35,005 nt of DNA from Bacteroidota bacterium. GTDB lineage: Bacteria > Bacteroidota > Ignavibacteria > Ignavibacteriales > Ignavibacteriaceae. A program made the translations under genes and the position numbers. This document shows positions 16,659 through 24,539 of this stretch, in pieces; position 1 is the first letter of the stretch, and each line of letters begins with the position of its first letter. Below the pieces are notes generated by a model. That model was not told where the DNA came from. It ran no database searches and saw nothing but the letters and a program-made list of their open reading frames with translations. The stretch spans positions 1 through 35,005 of the forward strand of contig JADFPP010000029.1 in the NCBI GenBank assembly GCA_022562275.1, written 5' to 3'.

Positions 16659-19163
16659 ATGAATAACTTAATTATTCTTTTTCTGTTTTTAAATGTCTTT
16701 GTTTTTGGGCAGAAGCAAAGCTTTAACGGAAACGTTAGAGATGCCGAAACAGATAAACCATTGCCCAATGCCAACGTACTTTTAATTGGGGAAACAACTA
16801 CGGGAACTATCACTAATGAAAATGGGGATTTCACTATTCTTCGGGAATTTAAAGAAGGTGATAAACTTGTAATTACTTATGTTGGTTATGAAGATTGGAA
16901 TATTTCTTTTGAAGATATTCCAAAACTCCAAACCAAAACCGCCGAAGACGGGAAAACAATTTATCTCTTTTATCTTAGTTCAAAAATTCTTTCATCGCAA
17001 ACAGTTCTTGTGGAAGCAACTATAGGCAAGCAAGGAATCACACCAATCACATTCGATCAGATAAAACGAAAAGATATTGAAAACAATTATACTGTATATG
17101 ATATTCCAAAATATCTGAGCGACCTTCCTTCAACAACATTTTATTCTGAAAGTGGAAATGCAATTGGTTATAACTACATCAGCATCCGTGGATTTGATCA
17201 ACGAAGAATTTCCGTTTCAATAAATGGTATTCCACAAAACGATCCCGAAGATCATAATGTTTACTGGCTGGATTTTCCTGATCTGCTTGCAAGCACAGAA
17301 TTAATCCAGGTTCAAAGAGGTGCGGGTTCCGGGGTTTTTGGTTACCCTGCAATTGGCGGTTCAATTAATATTATCACCTCTTCATTTTCAAATAGACCTA
17401 AACTTGAATTATCCGCATCTTACGGTTCTTATGTAACACGCAAATACTCTGCTGCATTTTCCAGCGGATTGATCGATAATAAATATTCTGTTTATGCCAA
17501 ACTCGGACAGATACTCAGCTCTGGTTATAAAGATTTAACATGGGTTAATTTTAAATCTTATTTCCTATCTGCTGTCAGATACGATAAGAACTTTACAACA
17601 CAGTTTAACTTTTACGGCGGACCAGTTGCAGATGGATTGGGATATACGGGTGTGGCAAAGTTTGCTGTAAAGGATAGAAATTTGAGAAGACAGAATTTTT
17701 CCTTCTGGGTTGCTGATGATAACCAATACACATTTACTCTTGAAAGAAGACCTGAAGAGATTGAGAATTTCTCTCAGCCGCATTTTGAACTTTTGAATGA
17801 ATGGCAGATAAATAATGATTTAATATTTAATTCAGCATTATTCCTTGTGAAAGGGGACGGTTTTTTTGATTTTGATGGATCATGGTCGGTTTTCTTTGAT
17901 GATTATTTCAGATTGAAAGAAAATGGGTTTGACTCAAGTTTTATTCCTACAAATGCATTAATCAGAGCTAAGGTGGAAAATACTCAGTATGGATGGATAC
18001 CAAGATTTAGTTTAAACCATGATAACGGTGTATTATTTTTCGGTGCAGAGCTTAGAAATCACAAATCAATTCACTGGGGAAGTATAAATTTTGCAGAGAA
18101 CCTTCCTCCGGGAGTTACAAAGGAATATCGTTATTACTCTTACCGCGGTGGAAAAGATATTGCGAGTGTATTTGTGAACGAATCATATACTTTAAATGAA
18201 CATTGGAATCTGCTTGGCGAGTTTCAGTTGGCTTATCATAAATATAAACTGTACGATGAAAAGTTTGTTGGGACAGATTTTGCAATAAGTGATTTATTCT
18301 TTAATCCCAGGATAGGAATTAATTTCAAGCCAATAAGCCCGCTAAATATTTACTTTTCGTTTGCCCGTGTTTCGCGTGAACCACGATTAAAAAACTATTA
18401 CGATGCCGCTGAATCAAGCGGAGGAGACATTCCTCAGTTCGAACAAAATCCTGATGGCTCCTTTGATTTTTCAAAACCGCTTGTACAGCCGGAAACAATG
18501 AATAACATTGAACTTGGTGCTGCACTTAACGGAGAAGATTACTCGTTAACATTAAATCTCTACTATATGCTTTTTAATGATGAAATTGTTAAGAACGGTC
18601 AGTTGGATAGATTCGGGCAGCCGGTTACGGGCAACGTTGATAAAACTGTGCACGCCGGAGTTGAGCTTTCATTTATCTACAGATTTTTTAAGGATCGATT
18701 TAAATTATTCGGTAACGGGACTTTCAGCCGAAACACAATTGAGGTTGGGAGATATTTTATGGATGAAGAAAACTTTATCGATCTAAGCGGAAACAGAATT
18801 AGCGGTTTCCCGGATTATATGGCTAATTTAGGTTTGGCTTTTAATTACAACGGTTGGTATTTCAGATGGAGCGGAAAATACGTCGGCGAATTCTTCTCAG
18901 ATAATTATGATAACAATCTGAGAAATTATTTGCAGACTTTTCCCGGTTTTGTTAGTTACTCAGATAATGTAAACGATGCGTACTTTGTTTCCGATATTTT
19001 TGCAAGCTATGAATTTCCTGTTGTCAACGCTTTAACTCCGTGGAAACTTTATATTCAGGTAAATAATATTTTTGATAATTTGTACTCAGCTAATGCAATT
19101 GGCAAGGAATTCTTCCCCGCTGCGGAAAGGAATTTTATAGCTGGAATACAGATTGGGTTGTAA
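16659..19163 (+). CDS. TonB-dependent receptor, predicted thiamine or thiamine-precursor importer
   Basis: This 834-residue outer-membrane receptor has a signal peptide at about residues 1-18 (LIILFLFLNVFVFGQ). A carboxypeptidase-regulatory-like domain follows (about 20-100, with GNVRDAETDKPLPNANVLL), then the plug (about 140-250, with NYISIRGFDQRRISVSING and VQRGAGSGVFGYPAIGGSI), then a 22-strand-type barrel ending ERNFIAGIQIGL. The ATG has GGAGG at 6 bases. The TPP riboswitch in its leader and the thiamine pyrophosphokinase downstream point to thiamine, thiamine phosphate or a precursor as ligand. Known family context: THI-controlled TonB receptors, called OMR1 in comparative studies of thiamine regulons, occur in Bacteroidota. 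Specificity is inferred from context only. Confidence 0.9.
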   Translation: MNNLIILFLFLNVFVFGQKQSFNGNVRDAETDKPLPNANVLLIGETTTGTITNENGDFTILREFKEGDKLVITYVGYEDWNISFEDIPKLQTKTAEDGKTIYLFYLSSKILSSQTVLVEATIGKQGITPITFDQIKRKDIENNYTVYDIPKYLSDLPSTTFYSESGNAIGYNYISIRGFDQRRISVSINGIPQNDPEDHNVYWLDFPDLLASTELIQVQRGAGSGVFGYPAIGGSINIITSSFSNRPKLELSASYGSYVTRKYSAAFSSGLIDNKYSVYAKLGQILSSGYKDLTWVNFKSYFLSAVRYDKNFTTQFNFYGGPVADGLGYTGVAKFAVKDRNLRRQNFSFWVADDNQYTFTLERRPEEIENFSQPHFELLNEWQINNDLIFNSALFLVKGDGFFDFDGSWSVFFDDYFRLKENGFDSSFIPTNALIRAKVENTQYGWIPRFSLNHDNGVLFFGAELRNHKSIHWGSINFAENLPPGVTKEYRYYSYRGGKDIASVFVNESYTLNEHWNLLGEFQLAYHKYKLYDEKFVGTDFAISDLFFNPRIGINFKPISPLNIYFSFARVSREPRLKNYYDAAESSGGDIPQFEQNPDGSFDFSKPLVQPETMNNIELGAALNGEDYSLTLNLYYMLFNDEIVKNGQLDRFGQPVTGNVDKTVHAGVELSFIYRFFKDRFKLFGNGTFSRNTIEVGRYFMDEENFIDLSGNRISGFPDYMANLGLAFNYNGWYFRWSGKYVGEFFSDNYDNNLRNYLQTFPGFVSYSDNVNDAYFVSDIFASYEFPVVNALTPWKLYIQVNNIFDNLYSANAIGKEFFPAAERNFIAGIQIGL

Positions 19164-19173
19164 TTATCAAGAT

Positions 19174-19206
19174 AGATATGCCAGATTTTTAAAATCTGGC
19201 ATATCT
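19174..19206. repeat. Perfect 16-bp inverted repeat between receptor and thiN
   Basis: AGATATGCCAGATTTT (19174-19189) is followed by one T and its exact inverse, ending at 19206. It lies in the 72-bp gap inside the thiamine operon. The stem would be very stable, but no T-run follows. It could be a dispersed palindromic repeat, a partial attenuator, or an mRNA-processing signal that lowers kinase and symporter expression relative to the receptor. Confidence 0.75.
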
Positions 19207-19235
19207 AAGCCCTAATAAATTAGAGAGAATACAAT

Positions 19236-19898
19236 TTGAAAAAATGCATAATACTTGCAAATGGCAAATCACCCCGAAAAAGTGTAATCACATTCTTCCA
19301 AAAGAATGGGTTTGATACAATAATTTGCGCAGATGGTGGTGCAGACTCTGCTTTGAGATTGGGTTTAACTCCTGATTTTATTATCGGTGATCTTGATTCA
19401 ATAAGTAAAGAAGCAATTAAAAAATTCAAAAGCACCTCAAAGATTTTGCAGTATAAAAGACAAAACGATACCGATGTTGAAAAGTGTTTGAAGTTTGCAA
19501 TAAAAAATAAATTTGATGAAGCATTATTAATTGGTGTAACGGGTAACAGGTTAGATCACACAATATGCAACCTTGGAATTGTATTAAAGTTTTTCAGCAA
19601 AATAAAACTCTCATTAGTGGCTGAGAATTCTTATCTCAAACCTTATACTGGAGATTTTCGTTTAAAAACACAAAAAGGTGAAATTATTTCACTTTATGGT
19701 TTTGATAAAAAAACTAAAATAACTTCCAAAGGATTAAAGTATTCGTTAAAAAATATTTCACTTCCTTTTGGTGAAAAAGAAAGTACAAGCAACATATCAA
19801 CATCAGGTATTGTTCAACTTAAAATTAAAAATGGGATTATATTTGTTATCAGGGATTTTAACTTTATAAAAAAATATGATCTCTTTCAGTTCGATTGA
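19236..19898 (+). CDS. thiN: Thiamine pyrophosphokinase
   Basis: The 220-residue enzyme converts thiamine and ATP to TPP and AMP. Family motifs appear in order: CADGGAD (about 30-36), IGDLDSIS (about 49-56), QNDTDVEKCL (about 76-85) and GVTGNRLDH (about 101-109). These form the ATP- and metal-binding site. The C-terminal beta domain (about 140-215), which binds thiamine, is present, with TSNISTSG near 187. The start is TTG, preceded by GAGAGA. The 3' end overlaps the symporter gene by 23 bp, so the two are translationally linked. It lets the cell make cofactor directly from imported thiamine, which in turn is the riboswitch ligand. Confidence 0.95.
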   Translation: MKKCIILANGKSPRKSVITFFQKNGFDTIICADGGADSALRLGLTPDFIIGDLDSISKEAIKKFKSTSKILQYKRQNDTDVEKCLKFAIKNKFDEALLIGVTGNRLDHTICNLGIVLKFFSKIKLSLVAENSYLKPYTGDFRLKTQKGEIISLYGFDKKTKITSKGLKYSLKNISLPFGEKESTSNISTSGIVQLKIKNGIIFVIRDFNFIKKYDLFQFD

Positions 19899-21303
19899 TA
19901 TTGTTATAATTCTTACCTTCTTTTCTTCAATTTTGTTTATTGGATTCTATACAGGGAGAAAAACCGGTTCGGAGGCAAATGATTACTTGCTGAGTGGAAG
20001 AAAAGTCGGATTGTTTCTCTTTGTGCTTACCACCGTTTCAACATGGTACGGCGGCATACTTGGAGTTGGTGAATTTACTTATCGTTACGGAGTAGTTAGC
20101 TGGATAACACAAGGACTGCCCTATTACATATTTGCTTTTCTGTTTGCCATTTTCTTTGCTAAAAAAATCCACAGTGCTTCTCTCTTTACAATTCCGGATA
20201 AGTTAACTGAAGTTTACGGAAAGAAGGTAGGTTTGCTTTCGGCTGTTATAGTATTTGTTTTAGTATCACCCGCTCCTTACCTGTTAATGACGGCAGGACT
20301 TCTCTCTTTACTTTTTGATATCAGTATTTTTCCTGCTTTGATTATTGCACTCATATTATCAATAGCGTATTTGATCAAAGGAGGTTTCCGTGCGAATATT
20401 TATGCAGATGCGTTGCAGTTCTTTGTTATGTTTGCCGGATTTATTTTAATAGTAATTTTTTCAGTCGATTCTTTTGGTGATGTTTCATTTCTATCTCAAA
20501 ATTTACCGAAAGATCATTTAACATTAACGGGAAACACCTCAATCACTTTTATTATAGTTTGGTTTTTAATTGCTTTATGGACATTTGCCGATCCTGGATT
20601 TCATCAAAGATGTTATGCAGCAAAATCCGGCAATGTTGCAGTAAAAGGAATAATCATCTCAATTTTCTTTTGGGCTTTGTTTGATTTTCTAACAACAACC
20701 ACAGGACTTTTTTCCAAAGCCGTAATACCTAATCTCGATAATCCTATTCTCGCATTTCCGTTATTGGCTGAAAAGGTATTACCATCAGGAGTGAAGGGAA
20801 TCTTTTATGCTGCATTGTTTGCAACTATTCTTTCTACGTTAAACAGCTTTTTATTCTTAAGCGGAACAACTATTGGAAGAGATTTTATATATCGGGGCGT
20901 AGTCCCGCTGAGCGGGACGAAGCCTGATATGTCCAAACCTGGTGATGAAAGCAAACTAAAAAACTATACAATAATCGGATTGATCATTTCAGGAATACTT
21001 GCAATAGTCCTTGCATTACTTATTCCATCCGTAATTGAAATATGGTACACGATAGGTTCACTTCTTATTCCTGCAATTATACTTCCGGTTATTAGCGCTT
21101 ACTATCCAAAAATAAGGATTGAGAATAATCTTGTTTTAATTGAAATGATTACCGCCATTACGTTAAGCAGCATTTGGCTTTTTATAAGAAATGAATTTGC
21201 AAGCGTCTCTATTCTTAACGAAGTTGAACCGATGTTAGTGGGGATGGTTGTTGCTTTTCTAATCCATCTTATTTCTCTTGCTATTATAAAATTAAAAATC
21301 TAA
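19876..21303 (+). CDS. Sodium:solute symporter family transporter, predicted thiamine or precursor uptake
   Basis: This 475-residue inner-membrane protein has about 12-13 hydrophobic helices spread along its length. It is of the SSS/SSF type, with the typical N-terminal GRKTGSEANDYLLSGRK loop (about 27-43) and TVSTWYGGILGVGEF (about 53-67). Members import vitamins, sugars or amino acids with Na+. It overlaps thiN by 23 bp under a TPP riboswitch, so thiamine or a precursor (HMP, thiazole) is the likely substrate. SSS members have been predicted in this role (ThiV), where many Bacteroidota use PnuT. A hydrophilic loop near residues 340-360 (YRGVVPLSGTKPDMSK) is encoded by a palindromic DNA repeat and is probably an insertion. 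Confidence 0.88.
   Translation: MISFSSIDIVIILTFFSSILFIGFYTGRKTGSEANDYLLSGRKVGLFLFVLTTVSTWYGGILGVGEFTYRYGVVSWITQGLPYYIFAFLFAIFFAKKIHSASLFTIPDKLTEVYGKKVGLLSAVIVFVLVSPAPYLLMTAGLLSLLFDISIFPALIIALILSIAYLIKGGFRANIYADALQFFVMFAGFILIVIFSVDSFGDVSFLSQNLPKDHLTLTGNTSITFIIVWFLIALWTFADPGFHQRCYAAKSGNVAVKGIIISIFFWALFDFLTTTTGLFSKAVIPNLDNPILAFPLLAEKVLPSGVKGIFYAALFATILSTLNSFLFLSGTTIGRDFIYRGVVPLSGTKPDMSKPGDESKLKNYTIIGLIISGILAIVLALLIPSVIEIWYTIGSLLIPAIILPVISAYYPKIRIENNLVLIEMITAITLSSIWLFIRNEFASVSILNEVEPMLVGMVVAFLIHLISLAIIKLKI
20894..20923. repeat. REP-like palindrome inserted in-frame in the symporter gene
   Basis: GTCCCGC (20902-20908), TGA, GCGGGAC (20912-20918) form a perfect 7-bp hairpin, flanked by GGGGCGTA and GAAGCC, which extend it imperfectly. 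It is far more GC-rich than the surrounding gene. It is translated as part of a polar loop, and the reading frame is preserved on both sides. Confidence 0.7.
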
Positions 21304-21352
21304 TTTAAAACAGATTAATTATAAACGTATCAAACAAATTACAAGTTCTATC

Positions 21353-21928
21353 ATGCTTCGTCAAATAATTTATAGTTCAATTCTTTTCATCTTCTTGTTT
21401 ACTTCTTCAAATTACTCACAATGGTTTTGGCAGAATCCGTTGCCGCAGGGAAATAATTTAAGTGATATTTATGTGTTTGATGAGAACAAAGCTATTGCTG
21501 TTGGCGCTATAGGTACTGTTATAAAAACTACAGACGGCGGAACGAGTTGGAATTCTCAAACAAGTGGAACGACAGTGTTGTTGGAATCAGTCCATTTCAC
21601 AGACAATAATACAGGATCAGAGATTGTTGAAGCTGCTGTTGATTGGCTTGAAGGGCAAATAAATATAGATGCAGAGATATTAGAGTTAAAATGTACTAAC
21701 AGATATAGTCCCGGTAACTGCGAATGGAATGTTTCTGACCAACATAAACTTTTTTCCTTTTTTCCCGATAACTTTTGTGGAATTGAAATTACTGATTCTG
21801 CTCGAATGACTACGATAAAATTTATGAGTGGGATAATTGGTTTAAGTGAAAATGTAAAGAAGAAAACAGATACATGTAACATATGTTCCATGGTGAATTT
21901 CTATATAAGATTGCAGGAGTATGAATAA
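21353..21928 (+). CDS. Chimeric ORF: YCF48-like secreted N-terminus fused to a methionine-synthase activation-domain C-terminus
   Basis: Residues 1-88 are the start of a secreted YCF48/BNR-type protein: signal peptide (IIYSSILFIFLFTSS), QWFWQNPLPQGNNL, and the repeat AVGAIGTVIKTTDGGTSW. At about residue 88 (nucleotide ~21615) the character changes abruptly. SEIVEAAVDWLEGQ, NRYSPGNCEWNVSDQHKLFS and SGIIGLSENVKKK match the C-terminal half of small proteins related to the MetH vitamin B12-dependent activation domain, ending in a Cys-rich tail (CNICSM). Both parents are truncated: no further YCF48 blades, and no N-terminal part of the activation protein. A deletion or recombination joining two genes in-frame is the simplest account. 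A product would be exported, where an activation domain has no known use, so it is probably non-functional. Confidence 0.7.
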   Translation: MLRQIIYSSILFIFLFTSSNYSQWFWQNPLPQGNNLSDIYVFDENKAIAVGAIGTVIKTTDGGTSWNSQTSGTTVLLESVHFTDNNTGSEIVEAAVDWLEGQINIDAEILELKCTNRYSPGNCEWNVSDQHKLFSFFPDNFCGIEITDSARMTTIKFMSGIIGLSENVKKKTDTCNICSMVNFYIRLQEYE

Positions 21929-21931
21929 GAA

Positions 21932-23248
21932 ATGTTTTCGGATAACCAACTTGCGGATCTAAAACATCGGGCTATTGAGGTACTTAAATTAAACAATCAT
22001 AAACACTTCACTAAACCATCTTCAAAACTATATCCCCACCAGTGGAACTGGGACTCAGCATTTATTGCTATTGGATTATCTCACATCGACCAAGAACGAG
22101 CACAAAAGGAAATATATTCATTGTTAAATGGGCAATGGACTAATGGGATGCTCCCTCATATAATTTACTCTCAAAATAATAATGATTATTTGCCAAACTT
22201 AGATTTTTGGGAATCAAAAAATATTGAAAATTCACCTGCGAATATCAGTACGTCTGGTATAACTCAGCCTCCTGTTTTAACTTTTGCTGCATTGAACGTC
22301 TATGAAAATTCAAAAGATAAATACAACGCTCAAAAATTTTTAAATAATATCTATCCCAAACTTCTTTCTTACCATAGATTCTTACATGAAGATAGAGACT
22401 TAGTTGGAGATGGCTTAATATGTATTTTACATCCCTGGGAAAGTGGTTTAGATAACTCTCCTCGCTGGGATAAGATTTTGCAAAATATTCAAAGTAAAAA
22501 TCTTAGCAGAATCAATCGTATCGATAATAAGTTAATAGCAAAACATCAAAGACCAACCGACAAAGACTATGAGCTATACTTTTTTATTGCCGAAAAATTA
22601 AAAGCACAGGACTTCCAGATTAATAATTTTCTAAATCTGCCTTTTGCTGTAAAAGATATAATGTTTAATTCACTAGCTTTACTGTCTCTTGAATCGTTGA
22701 TACATATTTGTGAATTAATCCAACAAGATTCATCGTTACTAAATAAATGGTACAACAATCTCAGCAATGCAATAATTACAAAACTTTGGAGTGAAGAGAA
22801 TAATCAGTTTTGTGATTGGGATATTATTTCAGACAAAGTAATTGATAAGCTAACCATTGCTAATTGTATCCCTCTTATTTTGAATACATTAGCAAAAGAA
22901 CAAATTGAATCAATTGTTAAGCTTGTAAAAAAGAATGGTGAATTCTGGAGTGAAACTGGATTCCCATTATCATCAATTTCATTAACATCCCCAGAATTCA
23001 ATTCTCAGAATTATTGGCGTGGTCCTGTGTGGATAAATATGAATTGGCTAATTATTCAAGGTCTTGAAAAACATGAATTTAATGAGTTGGCAATTGATTT
23101 ATCCTTTGAGACAATTCGTTTAATATCGGAAAGCGGATTTTACGAATATTTTGATCCACTTACCGGCGAAGGATGCGGCTCGCAAAATTTTTCATGGACT
23201 GCTGCATTAATTATTGATATTATAACTAAACTTCAAAAAAAACTTTAA
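21932..23248 (+). CDS. GH63 / mannosylglycerate hydrolase-like glycoside hydrolase
   Basis: The 438-residue protein is an (alpha/alpha)6-barrel glycosidase related to bacterial mannosylglycerate hydrolases and other GH63 enzymes. Diagnostic segments are HQWNWDSAFIAIGL (about 36-49), GQWTNGMLPHIIY (about 67), STSGITQPPVL (about 106), LHPWESGLDNSPRW (about 165) and YWRGPVWINMNWLI (about 353). FDPLTGEGCGSQNFSWTAA is at about 408-426. The Asp in GLDNSPRW and the Glu in the YEYF segment are the expected acid/base positions of the family. No signal peptide is seen, so it acts in the cytoplasm. It begins 3 bp after the chimeric ORF and ends 1 bp before a convergent pseudogene. The ABC and regulator genes downstream suggest it hydrolyses an imported glycoside, possibly mannosyl- or glucosylglycerate. 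Confidence 0.85.
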   Translation: MFSDNQLADLKHRAIEVLKLNNHKHFTKPSSKLYPHQWNWDSAFIAIGLSHIDQERAQKEIYSLLNGQWTNGMLPHIIYSQNNNDYLPNLDFWESKNIENSPANISTSGITQPPVLTFAALNVYENSKDKYNAQKFLNNIYPKLLSYHRFLHEDRDLVGDGLICILHPWESGLDNSPRWDKILQNIQSKNLSRINRIDNKLIAKHQRPTDKDYELYFFIAEKLKAQDFQINNFLNLPFAVKDIMFNSLALLSLESLIHICELIQQDSSLLNKWYNNLSNAIITKLWSEENNQFCDWDIISDKVIDKLTIANCIPLILNTLAKEQIESIVKLVKKNGEFWSETGFPLSSISLTSPEFNSQNYWRGPVWINMNWLIIQGLEKHEFNELAIDLSFETIRLISESGFYEYFDPLTGEGCGSQNFSWTAALIIDIITKLQKKL

Positions 23249-23249
23249 C

Positions 23250-23460
23250 TTAATTAGTTAATGTTTTCATAGCATTTTTGATTTGGCAGATATGTTCAGG
23301 TGCAGTTCCTCAGCATTTACCGATTATTGACATACCATCGTTAATTGATGCTCCTATTCAATTAACAAAGTATCCGGGTGTTTCCGGATAAGTCAGATTT
23401 CCATCAACAATACTTTGCAAATCGGCATTCGCTTGAATCATTAATGGATGATCTGAAAAA
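23250..23460 (-). pseudogene. Decayed C-terminus of a homocysteine S-methyltransferase domain protein
   Basis: One minus-strand frame reads DHPLMIQANADLQSIVDGN, LTYPETPGYFVN, TGA, IGASINDGMSIIGKC, TGA, GTAPEHICQIKNAMK and ends TAA (23252-23250). The conserved parts of the cobalamin-dependent methionine synthase N-domain are unmistakable: PNAG-like QANAD, YPETPxYF and the zinc-binding GGCCGTxPEHI, here GKC-stop-GTAPEHI. Two in-frame TGA codons (23360-23358 and 23312-23310) break it, the second exactly at a zinc-ligand Cys. Nothing of the upstream TIM barrel is recognisable beyond 23460. The chimeric activation-domain ORF nearby suggests that a methionine-synthase locus decayed here. Confidence 0.75.
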
Positions 23461-23685
23461 ATCATAAGATATTAAAACGTCGAGGATATACAATTCGAGG
23501 AAAAACAATTATATAATAAATTATCCTTTCAAGACTTATTATTCAAAAAGAGAATCTCAATTAATTGTTTCCATTTAATAAATCATTCTTGGATCAAACC
23601 AGTGCTGGGGTGAATTAGCTTGGTATTTTATGACTCGGGAATATCTTATATCAATAAATTTGGCAATGGTAAAGCATAATATCGC
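23461..23685. other. Gene-free spacer before the GntR operon
   Basis: This is AT-rich sequence between the homocysteine-methyltransferase remnant and the gntR promoter. I see no convincing gene, RNA or repeat. A short minus-strand open stretch ends at about 23579 but has no recognisable content. Confidence 0.5.
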
Positions 23686-23712
23686 TTGACAAATAGTCCT
23701 AAAAGTTATATT
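23686..23712 (+). promoter_or_regulatory. Candidate promoter of the gntR-ABC-TonB operon
   Basis: TTGACA (23686-23691), a consensus -35 box, is followed after 15 bp by TATATT (23707-23712). The spacing is slightly short. It lies 44 bp before the gntR start and is overlapped on its downstream side by a palindromic operator. Confidence 0.55.
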
Positions 23713-23713
23713 T

Positions 23714-23735
23714 TCCATATGTTCAAACATATGGA
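23714..23735. promoter_or_regulatory. 22-bp palindromic operator, probable GntR site
   Basis: TCCATATGT (23714-23722), TCAA, ACATATGGA (23727-23735) form perfect 9-bp arms around a 4-bp centre. The site begins one base after the -10 box and ends 20 bp before the gntR start. A dimeric GntR-family repressor bound here would block transcription, which gives autoregulation of the whole cassette. Confidence 0.65.
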
Positions 23736-23755
23736 CATAATATTAGGCTATAAAA

Positions 23756-24493
23756 TTGAATCTTACAATCGATCATAATTCAGCAATTCCTTTACACTCT
23801 CAGGTTGAACAAATACTTCGGGAGCTAATACAACAACCGGAATATCGTAACGGCAAGCTGTTTCCAAAGGAAGTTAACCTTGCTAAAAGATTAGGTGTTT
23901 CCAGAAATACCGTTCGGCATGCTGCAAACAAGCTAGTACTGGAAGGACACCTATTACGAAAGAAAGGTGTTGGGACAAAAGTAATCAACAAAACAGTTAC
24001 AACTAAATTGGATTCCTGGTTCAGCTTTGCACATGAAATGCACGAGAAAGGGATACAATTTAAAACATGGGAAATCTCATCCGAGTGGGTTTTACCTGAT
24101 CGGGAAGTAGCTCAATTTATTGGAATTTCTAGGAACAAAAAAGTGCTTAAGATGTGCAGACTTAGAGGTGTTGGTCATGGACCTGTAGTTTATTTTGTCT
24201 CATACTTTCATCCGAGAGTTGGGTTAACGGGTAACGAAGATTTTTCTAAACCGCTTTATGAAATGTTAGATAAAGAATATCATACAGTGGTTGCGATTTC
24301 AAAAGAAGAGATCAGCGTTATTAAATCTGATAAACTTGTAGCAGGAAAATTAAAATTAAGAAAAGGCTCTCCGATATTATTAAGAAAAAGATTAGTTTAT
24401 GATCCCGGTGAACGTCCGGTCGAATTTAACCTTGGATTCTATAACCCGGATAGTTTTACATACTCGATAGAAATTAGAAGAGAGGGATATTAA
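23756..24493 (+). CDS. GntR-family transcriptional regulator, HutC/UTRA type
   Basis: The 245-residue protein has a winged helix-turn-helix (about residues 10-80) with SQVEQILRELI, then LAKRLGVSRNTVRHAANKL as the DNA-recognition helix, and KKGVGTKV in the wing. A UTRA ligand-binding domain follows (about 95-240), with RLRGVGHGPVVYFVSYFHP and the usual PILLRKRLVYD near the end. UTRA regulators bind small sugars, often phosphorylated. It is the first gene of a run of sugar-transport genes and has a palindrome in its promoter, so it likely represses the cassette until the imported sugar or its derivative is present. The start is TTG; its ribosome site is weak. Confidence 0.9.
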   Translation: MNLTIDHNSAIPLHSQVEQILRELIQQPEYRNGKLFPKEVNLAKRLGVSRNTVRHAANKLVLEGHLLRKKGVGTKVINKTVTTKLDSWFSFAHEMHEKGIQFKTWEISSEWVLPDREVAQFIGISRNKKVLKMCRLRGVGHGPVVYFVSYFHPRVGLTGNEDFSKPLYEMLDKEYHTVVAISKEEISVIKSDKLVAGKLKLRKGSPILLRKRLVYDPGERPVEFNLGFYNPDSFTYSIEIRREGY

Positions 24494-24539
24494 TATTAAA
24501 AAGCAGATAAAAAATTCAAAATTATTTATTGTTAGGTAA

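Noticed and set aside
19174-19206. Rho-independent terminator inside the thiamine operon
   Set aside because: The hairpin is strong, but AAGCCCTA follows instead of a T-run, and the next two genes are functionally linked to the first.
23579-23710. Minus-strand ORF ending SPQHWFDPRMIY across the gntR promoter
   Set aside because: It is about 40 codons, has no recognisable family, and overlaps a good promoter. Probably chance.
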